From: Planctomycetota bacterium
Lineage (GTDB): Bacteria; Planctomycetota; Phycisphaerae; UBA1845
NCBI GenBank assembly: GCA_030616775.1
Contig: JAUWWQ010000048.1
Span: 1-34,587, forward strand
Length of the DNA stretch: 34,587 nt
Reading direction: 5' to 3'
Shown here piece by piece: positions 23,455 to 31,063 of the stretch. The notes under the pieces are model-generated. The model was not told where the DNA came from, ran no database searches, and saw only the letters and a list, made by a program, of their open reading frames with translations. Both the position numbers and the translations under genes were made by a program. Within the stretch, counting starts at the first letter, position 1, and every line of letters starts with the position of its first letter.

Positions 23455-24385
23455 TCGATTGTCACCTACTCGGGTTACCGCCGGTCACTGGACAATTCGA
23501 CATCGCCAGCCCGGTATGAACGGGTCGGTCCACGCCTCTGTGATGTTGACCCGCCCATTTTGCGTCGCGGTAATGTGATCAACACCTCGAGCAAGTCGAC
23601 CGGCGTTTCTAAAGCCTCAATCAGTCGGGTGCGGTTCACCGCCCACAACCAGCCCGACACCGCGCCAATGAGCCGCATGGTGTCCGGTTCTTCGGAAATT
23701 GTCAAAGGCTATTTGCAGGCGACAGTGATGTTGCTCTTGGCATGCGACAGGACGCGGAGTGTTCAAGAACGGAAAGCATCTCCGCACGTCAACCGCGGTT
23801 GTTGTGCACCGTTTCGCTGGAGCATTCTCGTTTTATGTGTAGCGACCGGTCCCCGTGCCGACCGTAGTCTGTCAGCCCCGAGCAACCTCGGCGCAGCGGA
23901 GCAAACCACTACGCGAAAACGGAGATCGGTCTGCCCGGATCGCCCAACAAACAAAAAGGCACAGAAAACGCGCCAAACACACCGACAAACCGGCAAGCTA
24001 CGCCTTGACGATCTGTAGGCATCGATAGGTTTCGTTCCCTCCTTTGACCGTGGCGATGCGAGCGAACATAGGTGCTGACTCCGTGCTTTGGCTGGGCCGG
24101 GTGTATTGTTAGTACCTCCGGACACCCGATTGTGCCATATCGCAGAGATGGCGTCAGTAGAAAATCACAATAGCCCAAGAGAATGTTGTTACTACTTCTG
24201 GCTGTTCCGGCCTCCAAAACCCGCCTCAAAGGCCACAACCGCCGCTTCAATCCGAAACCTACCTCCCAACTGACGAACACGGGCAAGTGCAGGCAACACG
24301 CGCGGGGAGCCCCGTGATGGGTTGGGTGCAAAACGTGACGACCTCAACCTTGTCGCGGGTCGCGTCGCGTCGTACCATCGCGCGA
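23455..24385. other. 930-base region without a clear gene
   Basis: I see no recognisable protein here. A minus-strand frame (23475-23705, 76 aa) is open but lacks a convincing start and family; other frames are shorter or look antisense. Part of it (about 23930-24010) is A-rich compared with its surroundings. The first ~100 bases must hold the OPT promoter, and the last ~40 the truA promoter. No tRNA cloverleaf was evident. Confidence 0.5.
24350..24378 (+). promoter_or_regulatory. truA promoter, leaderless type
   Basis: TTGTCG (24350-24355), a 17-base spacer and TACCAT (24373-24378) precede the ATG at 24386 by only 7 bases. No ribosome binding site is visible. This is the same geometry as at 6566 and 11899. 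Confidence 0.45.
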
Positions 24386-25192
24386 ATGGAACGCACGATC
24401 TACCTGCTTGTCGCCTTTGACGGGACCGACTTTCACGGATGGCAGTTCCAGCCGGAGCTGCGCACGGTCCAGGATGTAATCGAGCAGGCTGTTCGGCGCG
24501 TAGTCAGGCATCAGGTCAGCCTGGTCGGCAGCGGCAGAACCGATGCCGGCGTGCACGCCGCCGGTCATGTCAGCCACTTCGTTACAACCTGCGAACTGGA
24601 ACCCGGCAAGATGAGACACGCCATCGGTGCCCGATTGCCGAAGGATGTGACAATTGTAGCACTTCGCGCAGTCCACCCGCAGTTTGACGCCCGGCGAAGT
24701 GCGATCAGCAAGCTCTATCGCTACCGCATACACAACGCTCCCGGACGGCCTGTCGAGCACAGGCTCCAGCGTTACACTTACCATTACTGGCAACCGCTGG
24801 ACCTGGAGCGCATGCGGGTAGGAGCACGGCACTTTATCGGTGAGAAGGACTTTTCGGCAATGAGCGCGACGGGTAACGTTCGCGAATCGATGGTTCGGAC
24901 GGTCTTGAGATGCGATATCGAACGACACCTCGATGAAATCCGTATTGACGTTGAAGGGACCGGATTTCTTTATAAGCAAGTGCGTAACATGACTGGGACG
25001 CTGACTAACGTCGGGCGGGGGCTCTGGGAACCCGATCGGGTGGCGGAGATACTGGAGAGTCGCCAGCGGGCCAATGCCGGTCCGACGGCGCCGGCTCGGG
25101 GACTGTGCATGCAGTGGGTCCGCTATCCGCCGCACTTGCTTGCCCCGCCGGAGCGAACTGAAGTCGCCGAGCCGGTCAATAACGCCAAGTGA
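24386..25192 (+). CDS. truA: tRNA pseudouridine synthase A
   Basis: A 268-residue TruA. It has MERTIYLLVAFDGTDFHGWQ FQP at the start, the catalytic GRTDAGVHAAGHVSHF (Asp nucleophile near residue 52), LYRYRI, and the C-terminal VEGTGFLYKQVRNMTGTLTN VG. TruA makes pseudouridine 38-40 in the anticodon arm of many tRNAs. I chose the ATG at 24386 because homologous sequence begins there and a promoter lies 7 bases upstream; upstream in-frame codons (from 24287) lack family similarity. The next gene begins 24 bases after the stop. Confidence 0.95.
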   Translation: MERTIYLLVAFDGTDFHGWQFQPELRTVQDVIEQAVRRVVRHQVSLVGSGRTDAGVHAAGHVSHFVTTCELEPGKMRHAIGARLPKDVTIVALRAVHPQFDARRSAISKLYRYRIHNAPGRPVEHRLQRYTYHYWQPLDLERMRVGARHFIGEKDFSAMSATGNVRESMVRTVLRCDIERHLDEIRIDVEGTGFLYKQVRNMTGTLTNVGRGLWEPDRVAEILESRQRANAGPTAPARGLCMQWVRYPPHLLAPPERTEVAEPVNNAK

Positions 25193-25216
25193 CATGAGCG
25201 CGACGTAGAATTGTCC

Positions 25217-26401
25217 ATGCACATCTGCCATGTCATAACCCGATTGATCATCGGCGGCGCCCAGGAAAACACCGTGTTGACGTGCCGCGGTCTGGTTGAG
25301 CGGAGCCACCGGGTGACACTTATTGCCGGACCCGAGATAGGTCCTGAGGGGTCCCTGTGGGATCAGGCTTCCGAGGCCGGTTGTGAGCTGGTCACCGTAA
25401 AGTCGCTTCGTCGCGCGGTTCAGCCGCTGAGCGACTGGCGGGCTCGTCGTGAGCTTCAACATATCTTTGAGCGTGTCCGGCCGGATGTCGTGCACACACA
25501 CAGCAGCAAGGCGGGCATCGTGGGGCGATCGGCTGCGGCACGCGTCGGCGTACCCGTCATCATCCATACCATCCACGGAATGAGCTTCAACCGCACGCAG
25601 GCAAAAGCGGTGCAAGTATTTTATCGCTTCTTGGAACGACAGGCTGCCCGGCATACGAGCGTGTTCGTTAGCGTCGCTGACGCCATGACCGATCAGGCGG
25701 TGGCGGCGGGCCTGGCCCCAGGCGATCGCTTCGTGACCATCCGCTCGGGTATGGAGATCGATCGCTTCGCCCCACGAGCGGACCTGCGCGATCGGTTCCG
25801 CCGGGAATGGGGCGTGGCTGACGATCAAGTCGTCGTAGGCACCATCGCGCGGCTCTTCGAGAATAAAGGATACGAGGATATCATTGCAGCCATGCCCTCG
25901 GCTGTCGCCCGCCAGCCGAAGCTCAAGTTCGTCTGGATCGGCGATGGGGCTCGTCGCGTTCGGTACCAGAGGCAACTCGAGGCCATGGGTTTTAGCGATC
26001 ACGTACACATGGTCGGTCTGATCAGTCCGGACGAGGTAGCGTCACATCTCAACGGTTTTGACATAGTGCTGCATGCGTCGCGGTGGGAGGGTCTGCCGCG
26101 TGCGGTGGTGCAGGGCCTGCTTACCGAGGTCCCGGCGATCAGCTTCGACAACGACGGGGCCCCGGAGGTGGTCATACCCGAGGAGACGGGCATCCTCGTA
26201 CCGTATGGCGATACCCGACTGTTGGCTGACGCGATTGTGACACTTTCCGCTGACGCCGAACTGCGCCGCACTTTGGGCCGACGCGGCCGGACTCGCTGTG
26301 CCACTATGTTTGACTGGCGCATGATGGTCGCGGACCTGGAGGCCCTTTATCAGAAGCTGGCTGATCACCGTTCGCACGAAGCGCCAGGCGAACACCTGTA
26401 A
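25217..26401 (+). CDS. GT4-family glycosyltransferase
   Basis: A 394-residue GT-B enzyme. The N-terminal domain starts MHICHVITRLIIGGAQENTV (donor/acceptor loop GGAQ), followed by PDVVHTHSSKAGIVGR and the HTIHGMSFNR region. The C-terminal domain has VVGTIARLFENKGYEDIIAA, FVWIGDGA, HMVGLISPDEV and ASRWEGLPRAVVQGLLTEVP AI, the E-x7-E nucleotide-sugar motif of GT4. It should transfer a sugar to a surface polysaccharide or lipid. The ATG at 25217 lines up with the family start; a TTG at 25211 is the alternative. It may share the truA transcript. Confidence 0.9.
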   Translation: MHICHVITRLIIGGAQENTVLTCRGLVERSHRVTLIAGPEIGPEGSLWDQASEAGCELVTVKSLRRAVQPLSDWRARRELQHIFERVRPDVVHTHSSKAGIVGRSAAARVGVPVIIHTIHGMSFNRTQAKAVQVFYRFLERQAARHTSVFVSVADAMTDQAVAAGLAPGDRFVTIRSGMEIDRFAPRADLRDRFRREWGVADDQVVVGTIARLFENKGYEDIIAAMPSAVARQPKLKFVWIGDGARRVRYQRQLEAMGFSDHVHMVGLISPDEVASHLNGFDIVLHASRWEGLPRAVVQGLLTEVPAISFDNDGAPEVVIPEETGILVPYGDTRLLADAIVTLSADAELRRTLGRRGRTRCATMFDWRMMVADLEALYQKLADHRSHEAPGEHL

Positions 26402-26522
26402 ATACCTTTCCGCTGCGCGGCTGACAGCTGCCACGATCGGGGCATCGTCGGAGAGTTCAACACGTTTCCGACGTCTCAGTTTGTCCTCGGGTTCGCGCTG
26501 AGGAACACGGGACAGCGCGCTG

Positions 26523-28427
26523 TCACCACATGCTGGCCCAGACATCGGAGGTGTCGGCGAGTGTGATGGTCTCCCCAGCGGGCAATGCGGCCAGGTCGAT
26601 CGGGCGGAAGGTCTGGCCGTCCCATTGCATGAAAAGGACGCCCGGGTCGTCAAGAGGACGGTCCATGTCGAAGCGCACGGCGAGCACGTCGCGGCCGTCC
26701 GGGGTCATCTCGACTAGCGTTACGGTAAGCAGGCCTTTCTCATAAACCCTCCCCGGCTCAGGCGGTTTTGCTGAGCGTAGCAGTCCGGCAAACATGTTGG
26801 TGAGCCAGCCTTTCCTGTCGGTTCGCAGGACAAAGCTGCGCTCGTTGAGGCGCTCCACGCTCACAACGCCGTTCATGGACGAGAGCACGCGCACGTCGAT
26901 CGGCCGACCGACGTGGTGCATGACCAGCGGCGTGAGGTAGAAGGTGTGCACTGGTCCCACCGTGTTGAGCACCACGACATGGTCGAGGTCGCGGCTATCC
27001 ACATGGGGAAACATGGTGGCAGTCTGCCGGTTCGGCTTCTGGAAGGCACGTGCGTACATGAGGGGCGTTGCGGCGGACAAAACGACCCCGGGCACCAGAA
27101 TGCAAACAAGCGCGGCCCAGCCGACAATCCGCGTGATGACTGGCGGCGGAAGTGAACCGAGAGCGACCCTGCGGGCAATGGGGCCTATCTGCACGAGGAG
27201 CAAGGCTAGTAGAATGCTCGATCCGATCACCGGGAAGTACAGGCCCCGCTCGCTGGCGTCCGAGGCCATCTGCGGAAGCAGGGCGAGGATGTAGAGACCC
27301 ATTGCCCACACCACGAGGGCGCTTCTGCGCATCCACCAAAGGCCTGCTACCCAAACGATAAATGCGATTACGCCGGCGACGGCGAGAAGCGTGGTCATCG
27401 CCGGCAAGAACATGGTGACGTAGGGTGGCACGGGCGAGAGCGTGCCGAGCCACATGACCGGCAGGTGCACGACGAGGTGGGTCACGTACCGGACCGGATC
27501 GGCGAAAGGATCGACGTACAGGCCGCTGCTTACGCCACCAAAGCCGAGGAGTTTGTAGGCCGCCAGGTACACGGCGAGGAGGGCGATGGCCGGGGCCCAT
27601 GAGAGCCAGTCACGCAGGAAGCCCACAATACGCGTCGAAAGCGCAGACAAGCTCGCAGTGGTCAGCTCCAGCTCGCGCCCCTGGGGTATGATCAGCGTCA
27701 TAAAAACAATAATCAGTGGAGCGGTGGCGGCGCTTTCCTTCGAGAGCAGTGCCGGCACGAGGGCTGCAAGCGCGGCGGCGAGAGCCCACGGCCTCCTCTT
27801 GTCGAGCCAGGCCGCGTGCGCGATCAGCGCAAGGTTGACGAAGAGCACGCAGATCAGGTCGGTCCCCATGGCGAGCCAGCCGACCCCCATGGTGTGATCC
27901 TCGCAAGAGAGGAAGAAGAGCCCGGCGAGGAGCGCAACGAGAGGGCGGCCGGTGATCCGGCGCACCAGGAGGAACAGAGTACCGCCCACGAGTCCGTGCA
28001 CGACGGTGTACAGCAGGTGGAGTGGGAAGGCATACTCACCGAATATGCGGACCGATCCCTCGAACAGCAGGGAAGGCACGGTTCGCCAGAACCCACCTAC
28101 GTTTCCGCCTCCGCCCTCGTACCACCAGATGCTCGTGAGCGAGGGAACGTCCCACTGAGACCAGAGCCCCTTTAACCGTGAATAAGGCAGGGGTTCCTGC
28201 CCAAGCATGTTGAGAAAGATGTAATCTTCGCCCTGAAACCCACTCGTGAGGTAGGGCCAGTTGAAGGCGAGGGAAACGAGAACGAGCAACACAAGGGCCG
28301 GACCGGTGCGCAGGAGCAAGTGCGGCCGCACCGGCGATCGCGCCTCCACACCGGCTGTGTCCGAGCCTCCCATATCGGCGCATTTTGACCCTACGCACCA
28401 CGGGACGCAACCGACTTTCTGTCGCAT
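26523..28427 (-). CDS. Polytopic membrane protein, GT-C glycosyltransferase-like
   Basis: Up to 634 residues, with about 10-11 hydrophobic helices between residues ~40 and ~480 and a ~150-residue soluble C-terminus. After the first helix comes SGFQGEDYIFLNML, an acidic motif in the first external loop as in GT-C enzymes that use polyprenyl-phosphate sugars. Lys-Glu in LSKESAATAPLIIV and other loops also resemble that class. Which lipid-linked sugar and acceptor is unknown. The start is uncertain: ATG 28427 or the internal ATG at 28373, neither with a good ribosome binding site. It is convergent with the GT4 gene, and both may serve surface glycan synthesis. Confidence 0.68.
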   Translation of the reverse strand: MRQKVGCVPWCVGSKCADMGGSDTAGVEARSPVRPHLLLRTGPALVLLVLVSLAFNWPYLTSGFQGEDYIFLNMLGQEPLPYSRLKGLWSQWDVPSLTSIWWYEGGGGNVGGFWRTVPSLLFEGSVRIFGEYAFPLHLLYTVVHGLVGGTLFLLVRRITGRPLVALLAGLFFLSCEDHTMGVGWLAMGTDLICVLFVNLALIAHAAWLDKRRPWALAAALAALVPALLSKESAATAPLIIVFMTLIIPQGRELELTTASLSALSTRIVGFLRDWLSWAPAIALLAVYLAAYKLLGFGGVSSGLYVDPFADPVRYVTHLVVHLPVMWLGTLSPVPPYVTMFLPAMTTLLAVAGVIAFIVWVAGLWWMRRSALVVWAMGLYILALLPQMASDASERGLYFPVIGSSILLALLLVQIGPIARRVALGSLPPPVITRIVGWAALVCILVPGVVLSAATPLMYARAFQKPNRQTATMFPHVDSRDLDHVVVLNTVGPVHTFYLTPLVMHHVGRPIDVRVLSSMNGVVSVERLNERSFVLRTDRKGWLTNMFAGLLRSAKPPEPGRVYEKGLLTVTLVEMTPDGRDVLAVRFDMDRPLDDPGVLFMQWDGQTFRPIDLAALPAGETITLADTSDVWASMW

Positions 28428-28562
28428 TCATACACCGTTGCCCGAAGGCTCTGTCGGAGCGGTTTTGACAGTGGCGACGACGGCTTTTGTAGCCAACAAC
28501 ACCCGATCTAGGCCGGGGCAGCCGTGACACGCGCCTGGTTGGCACTAGCCGCTTCGGCGCCC

Positions 28563-28568
28563 ATTATA
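28563..28568 (-). promoter_or_regulatory. Consensus -10 box upstream of the GT-C-like gene
   Basis: A perfect TATAAT is found on the minus strand in the cysS to GT-C gap. A matching -35 is weak (CAGTTC at 17 bases), so the call is tentative. Use would give a leader of about 130 bases. Confidence 0.3.
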
Positions 28569-28612
28569 AATGAACGGGTCTCGTCGAACTGCATTGGCCC
28601 GCACAGAGGACG

Positions 28613-30226
28613 CTATTCTTGGCGCCAGACGGTGCCGTCGGGGCGGTCTTCGAGGGTGATATTATGCCCAGCCAGCAGGTCGCGGATCATGTCGGATGAC
28701 TCGAAGTCCTTTTTCTTGCGCAGATGCTGGCGAACTTTGATGAGGACTTCCATGGCCTTTTCGCCGAGGCCGTCACCCGCGACAGCTTTCTTCTTGGGCG
28801 GGTCTATGAACAGCCCGATTAACCGCGCCACAGCGATCAGGTGGACAGTGGCGGTGAGGGCGTCCCGAACCGAAGTTGGGGGGCGGGAGTCCGCGCGGGC
28901 TCCCGATAAATCGGGATTCCATTCCGCACGCGGCTCAGCGCTGTCTAGTTTTTCCTGCTCGATGAAGCGGTTGACCGTACCGGCAAAATCAAAGAGCGCG
29001 GCAATGGCGCCGGCTGTGTTGAAGTCGTCGTCCATGGCCTGCTTGAATCGGGCGAGGAGACCTTCGCAAGCCACGGCGAGGGATTCGGATTGGATCTCCG
29101 CGCGGGCTAAAGCCCGCGGCTCGGTGAGACTCTCTGATTTCATGGCATCGCGGGCTAAAGCCCGCGGTTCGGTGAGCGTGGACGCTTTCTCATACGGCGA
29201 AGTACCGCAGATGCGCTCGACGCGCTCGAAAAGGCGATAGAAGGTGTCAAGACCCTTGCGCTTGCTCTCGATCTCCTCCTCGGAATACTCGATTGGCCGG
29301 CGGTAGTGGGTACTGAGCACGAAGAAGCGGATCAGCTCGCCGGTGTATTCATCGAGTAGGTTGTGCAGCGTCATCTTGGCAAGGGCTGCCTGCATCTCCG
29401 CGCTGGCGTCGGACTTCGAGATCTTCTTGGTGTTGAGGCGTGTCAGCCCGTTGTGCATCCAGACCTTGGCGAAGGGTTTCCCGGTGGCGGCTTCGGACTG
29501 GGCAATCTCGTTTTCGTGGTGAGGAAAGACCAGATCCATCCCTCCGCCGTGGATATCGAAGGTTTCCCCCAGGTACCGCATAGCCATGACGGAGCATTCG
29601 ATATGCCAGCCGGGTCGGCCCTTGCCCCAGGGTGAGTCAAACTTAACCTCGTCGGGTTCATCCGGCTTGCTGGCTTTCCACACTGCAAAGTCGCCGGGAT
29701 TTCGCTTTCCCCCGCTCTGAAGATCGCGCTGACCGGCTTGCTCCTCCGGGCGGCGGTTGGAGAGCTTGCCGTAACCAGGGTGTTTAGCGACGTCAAAGTA
29801 GACATCGCCATTGGATTGGTAAGCAACGCCGTGCTCGATCAAGCGCTCGACGATCGAAATGATGTCACCGATGTGCTCCGAGGCCTTGGGCAAGATGTCA
29901 ATGCTATCGACGTGGAGCTTGGCCATGGCGTCGAGGTAATCCTTCGTGACCCGGTGGGCCAGCTCGGAGGTGGTGGTGTTCTGTCTGGCGGCTTCGTCGA
30001 TGAGCTTGTCGTCCACGTCGGTGATGTTGACGACCCAGGTCACGTCGAAGCCGCTGTAAACCAGATAGCGTTTAATGGCGTCGAAGATAATCGGGCCGAC
30101 GGCGTGGCCGATGTGGCTGGGCTTGTAGACGGTCGGCCCGCACACATAGATCCCGACCTTGCCGGGCGTTAATGGTTGAAAGGGTTCCTTCTCGCGTGTC
30201 AGAGTGTTGTAGACGACCAGGCCCAT
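28613..30226 (-). CDS. cysS: Cysteinyl-tRNA synthetase, with in-frame palindromic insertions
   Basis: A 537-residue CysRS, about 75 longer than E. coli CysS (461). It has zinc/ATP-site motifs VCGPTVYKPSHIGHAVGP (HIGH at 38-41), WVVNITDVDDKLIDEA, RPGWHIECSVMA, GGGMDLVFPHHENEIAQSEA, and KISKS near 268 in place of KMSKS. The ATG at 30226 has GAGGA upstream and starts at conserved sequence. The linker (~345-450) between the catalytic core and the anticodon-side helices contains three palindromic elements read in frame: residues ~351-360, ~367-377 and ~431-446, giving the duplicated peptide LTEPRALAR. The catalytic motifs are intact, so the enzyme is probably functional. It follows ispF with a gap of 92 bases. 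Confidence 0.95.
   Translation of the reverse strand: MGLVVYNTLTREKEPFQPLTPGKVGIYVCGPTVYKPSHIGHAVGPIIFDAIKRYLVYSGFDVTWVVNITDVDDKLIDEAARQNTTTSELAHRVTKDYLDAMAKLHVDSIDILPKASEHIGDIISIVERLIEHGVAYQSNGDVYFDVAKHPGYGKLSNRRPEEQAGQRDLQSGGKRNPGDFAVWKASKPDEPDEVKFDSPWGKGRPGWHIECSVMAMRYLGETFDIHGGGMDLVFPHHENEIAQSEAATGKPFAKVWMHNGLTRLNTKKISKSDASAEMQAALAKMTLHNLLDEYTGELIRFFVLSTHYRRPIEYSEEEIESKRKGLDTFYRLFERVERICGTSPYEKASTLTEPRALARDAMKSESLTEPRALARAEIQSESLAVACEGLLARFKQAMDDDFNTAGAIAALFDFAGTVNRFIEQEKLDSAEPRAEWNPDLSGARADSRPPTSVRDALTATVHLIAVARLIGLFIDPPKKKAVAGDGLGEKAMEVLIKVRQHLRKKKDFESSDMIRDLLAGHNITLEDRPDGTVWRQE
28891..28936. repeat. Palindromic element in cysS, long-stem variant
   Basis: It keeps the family ends (CCGCGCGGGCT at 28891 and GCGGCTCA at 28930) but has an inner hairpin CCCGATAAATCGGG. 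It encodes roughly AEPRAEWNPDLSGARAD in cysS. Confidence 0.6.
29099..29129. repeat. Palindromic element in cysS, copy 2
   Basis: CGCGCGGGCTAAAGCCCGCG followed by GCTCGGTGAG, an 8-bp stem. On the cysS coding strand it encodes LTEPRALARA. Confidence 0.8.
29149..29176. repeat. Palindromic element in cysS, copy 1
   Basis: CGCGGGCTAAAGCCCGCGGT followed by TCGGTGAG, nearly identical to the copy 20 bases away at 29099-29129. It encodes LTEPRALARD. The pair looks like a tandem duplication or a double insertion. Confidence 0.8.
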
Positions 30227-30260
30227 CACTAATGATCCTCGAAAACACAATAGTAGCAGG

Positions 30261-30286
30261 TAAGCCGCAGGTTCTACCCTGCGTGG
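30261..30286. repeat. Palindromic element between ispF and cysS
   Basis: AGCCGCAGGTTCTACCCTGC followed by GTGG has a GCAGGT/ACCCTGC stem and the family's asymmetric ends. It lies in the 92-base gap between the two genes. Confidence 0.6.
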
Positions 30287-30318
30287 CGCCGTGATTCCCT
30301 GCCTTTTGGCACACCCTC

Positions 30319-30807
30319 CTATTCCCTTGGGATCAAGGATGCGATCGCAGTGCAGGCGATCGCATCAGCGTAGCCGAGGGGACCCATCCCTTCGTTGGTC
30401 TTGGCCTTCACACTGACCCGCTGGGGTGAAAGCCCGGTAAGCGATGCGATCGACTCGGCGATCCGCCGCTTGTAGGGCGACATCTTCGGCGCCTCCGCAT
30501 GTATGATTACGTCAAGGTTGCCAGCCTCAAACCCCGTTGCCTGGACCCGCTCCATGGCATCCTTCAACATGGCGCGGCTGTCGGCGTCCTTGTAAGCGGG
30601 GTCGGTGTCGGGGAAGAGATCCCCAATGTCGGGCAGACCGGCTGCACCAAGCAACGCATCAGTTATCGCGTGAAGGACGACGTCCGCATCGCTATGCCCA
30701 AGCAGCCCTTTGGCATGCTCAATCTCGATGCCGCCGACCACCAGACGCCGTCCCTCAACGAGGCGGTGTATGTCGTAGCCGATCCCGACACGGAATGTAT
30801 CGGTCAC
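30319..30807 (-). CDS. ispF: 2-C-methyl-D-erythritol 2,4-cyclodiphosphate synthase
   Basis: A 162-residue IspF, the fifth step of the MEP isoprenoid pathway. The metal-binding motif is GIGYDIHRL (Asp and His ligands), then GLLGHSDADVVLHAITDALL with the second His, and GDLFPDTDP. The C-terminal KAKTNEGMGPLGYADAI is the substrate loop. I chose the GTG at 30807 because GGAGGA lies 8 bases upstream and the length matches the family (~158); longer in-frame starts add 29 unrelated residues. It heads a likely ispF-cysS operon, an arrangement common in bacteria. Confidence 0.95.
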   Translation of the reverse strand: MTDTFRVGIGYDIHRLVEGRRLVVGGIEIEHAKGLLGHSDADVVLHAITDALLGAAGLPDIGDLFPDTDPAYKDADSRAMLKDAMERVQATGFEAGNLDVIIHAEAPKMSPYKRRIAESIASLTGLSPQRVSVKAKTNEGMGPLGYADAIACTAIASLIPRE

Positions 30808-30947
30808 TGACGAAGTCCTCCGTGGGTTGTGGCGAGCACGGTCGGCCATGCTTCGGGAAATCGCTAAGTTACGTGGATTGCGGGTCTGTTTCAAGCCCGG
30901 GTGGCCCGGCCTACCATCCGATAAGCGTCACTGAATAGCTGAACCCC

Positions 30948-30977
30948 TTGCTTTGTACCTTGGTCCGGGCATACAGT
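30948..30977 (+). promoter_or_regulatory. Candidate promoter of the Cys-rich lipoprotein
   Basis: TTGCTT (30948-30953), an 18-base spacer and TACAGT (30972-30977) lie about 87 bases before the ATG at 31064. The -10 box equals the one proposed at 14646. Confidence 0.4.
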
Positions 30978-31063
30978 TCCAGCGGAGTGAGATTCTCACG
31001 ACTCACTCTATGCGCGCAGAGATACTGGGGATTCCGAGGTCGGCAGGCCTTCGAAGGAGGCAT

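Noticed and set aside
23475-23705. Minus-strand frame of 76 codons upstream of the OPT gene
   Set aside because: It has no convincing start or ribosome binding site and no recognisable family, and it occupies the likely OPT promoter region.
24344-26008. A 554-codon open frame on the minus strand across truA and the GT4 gene
   Set aside because: It is exactly antisense to two well-recognised genes, shows no family motif and has the composition of a shadow frame in G+C-rich DNA.
28036-28545. Minus-strand frame of 169 codons overlapping the GT-C-like gene
   Set aside because: It is Arg-rich and out of frame with the membrane protein, whose hydrophobic helices are clear.
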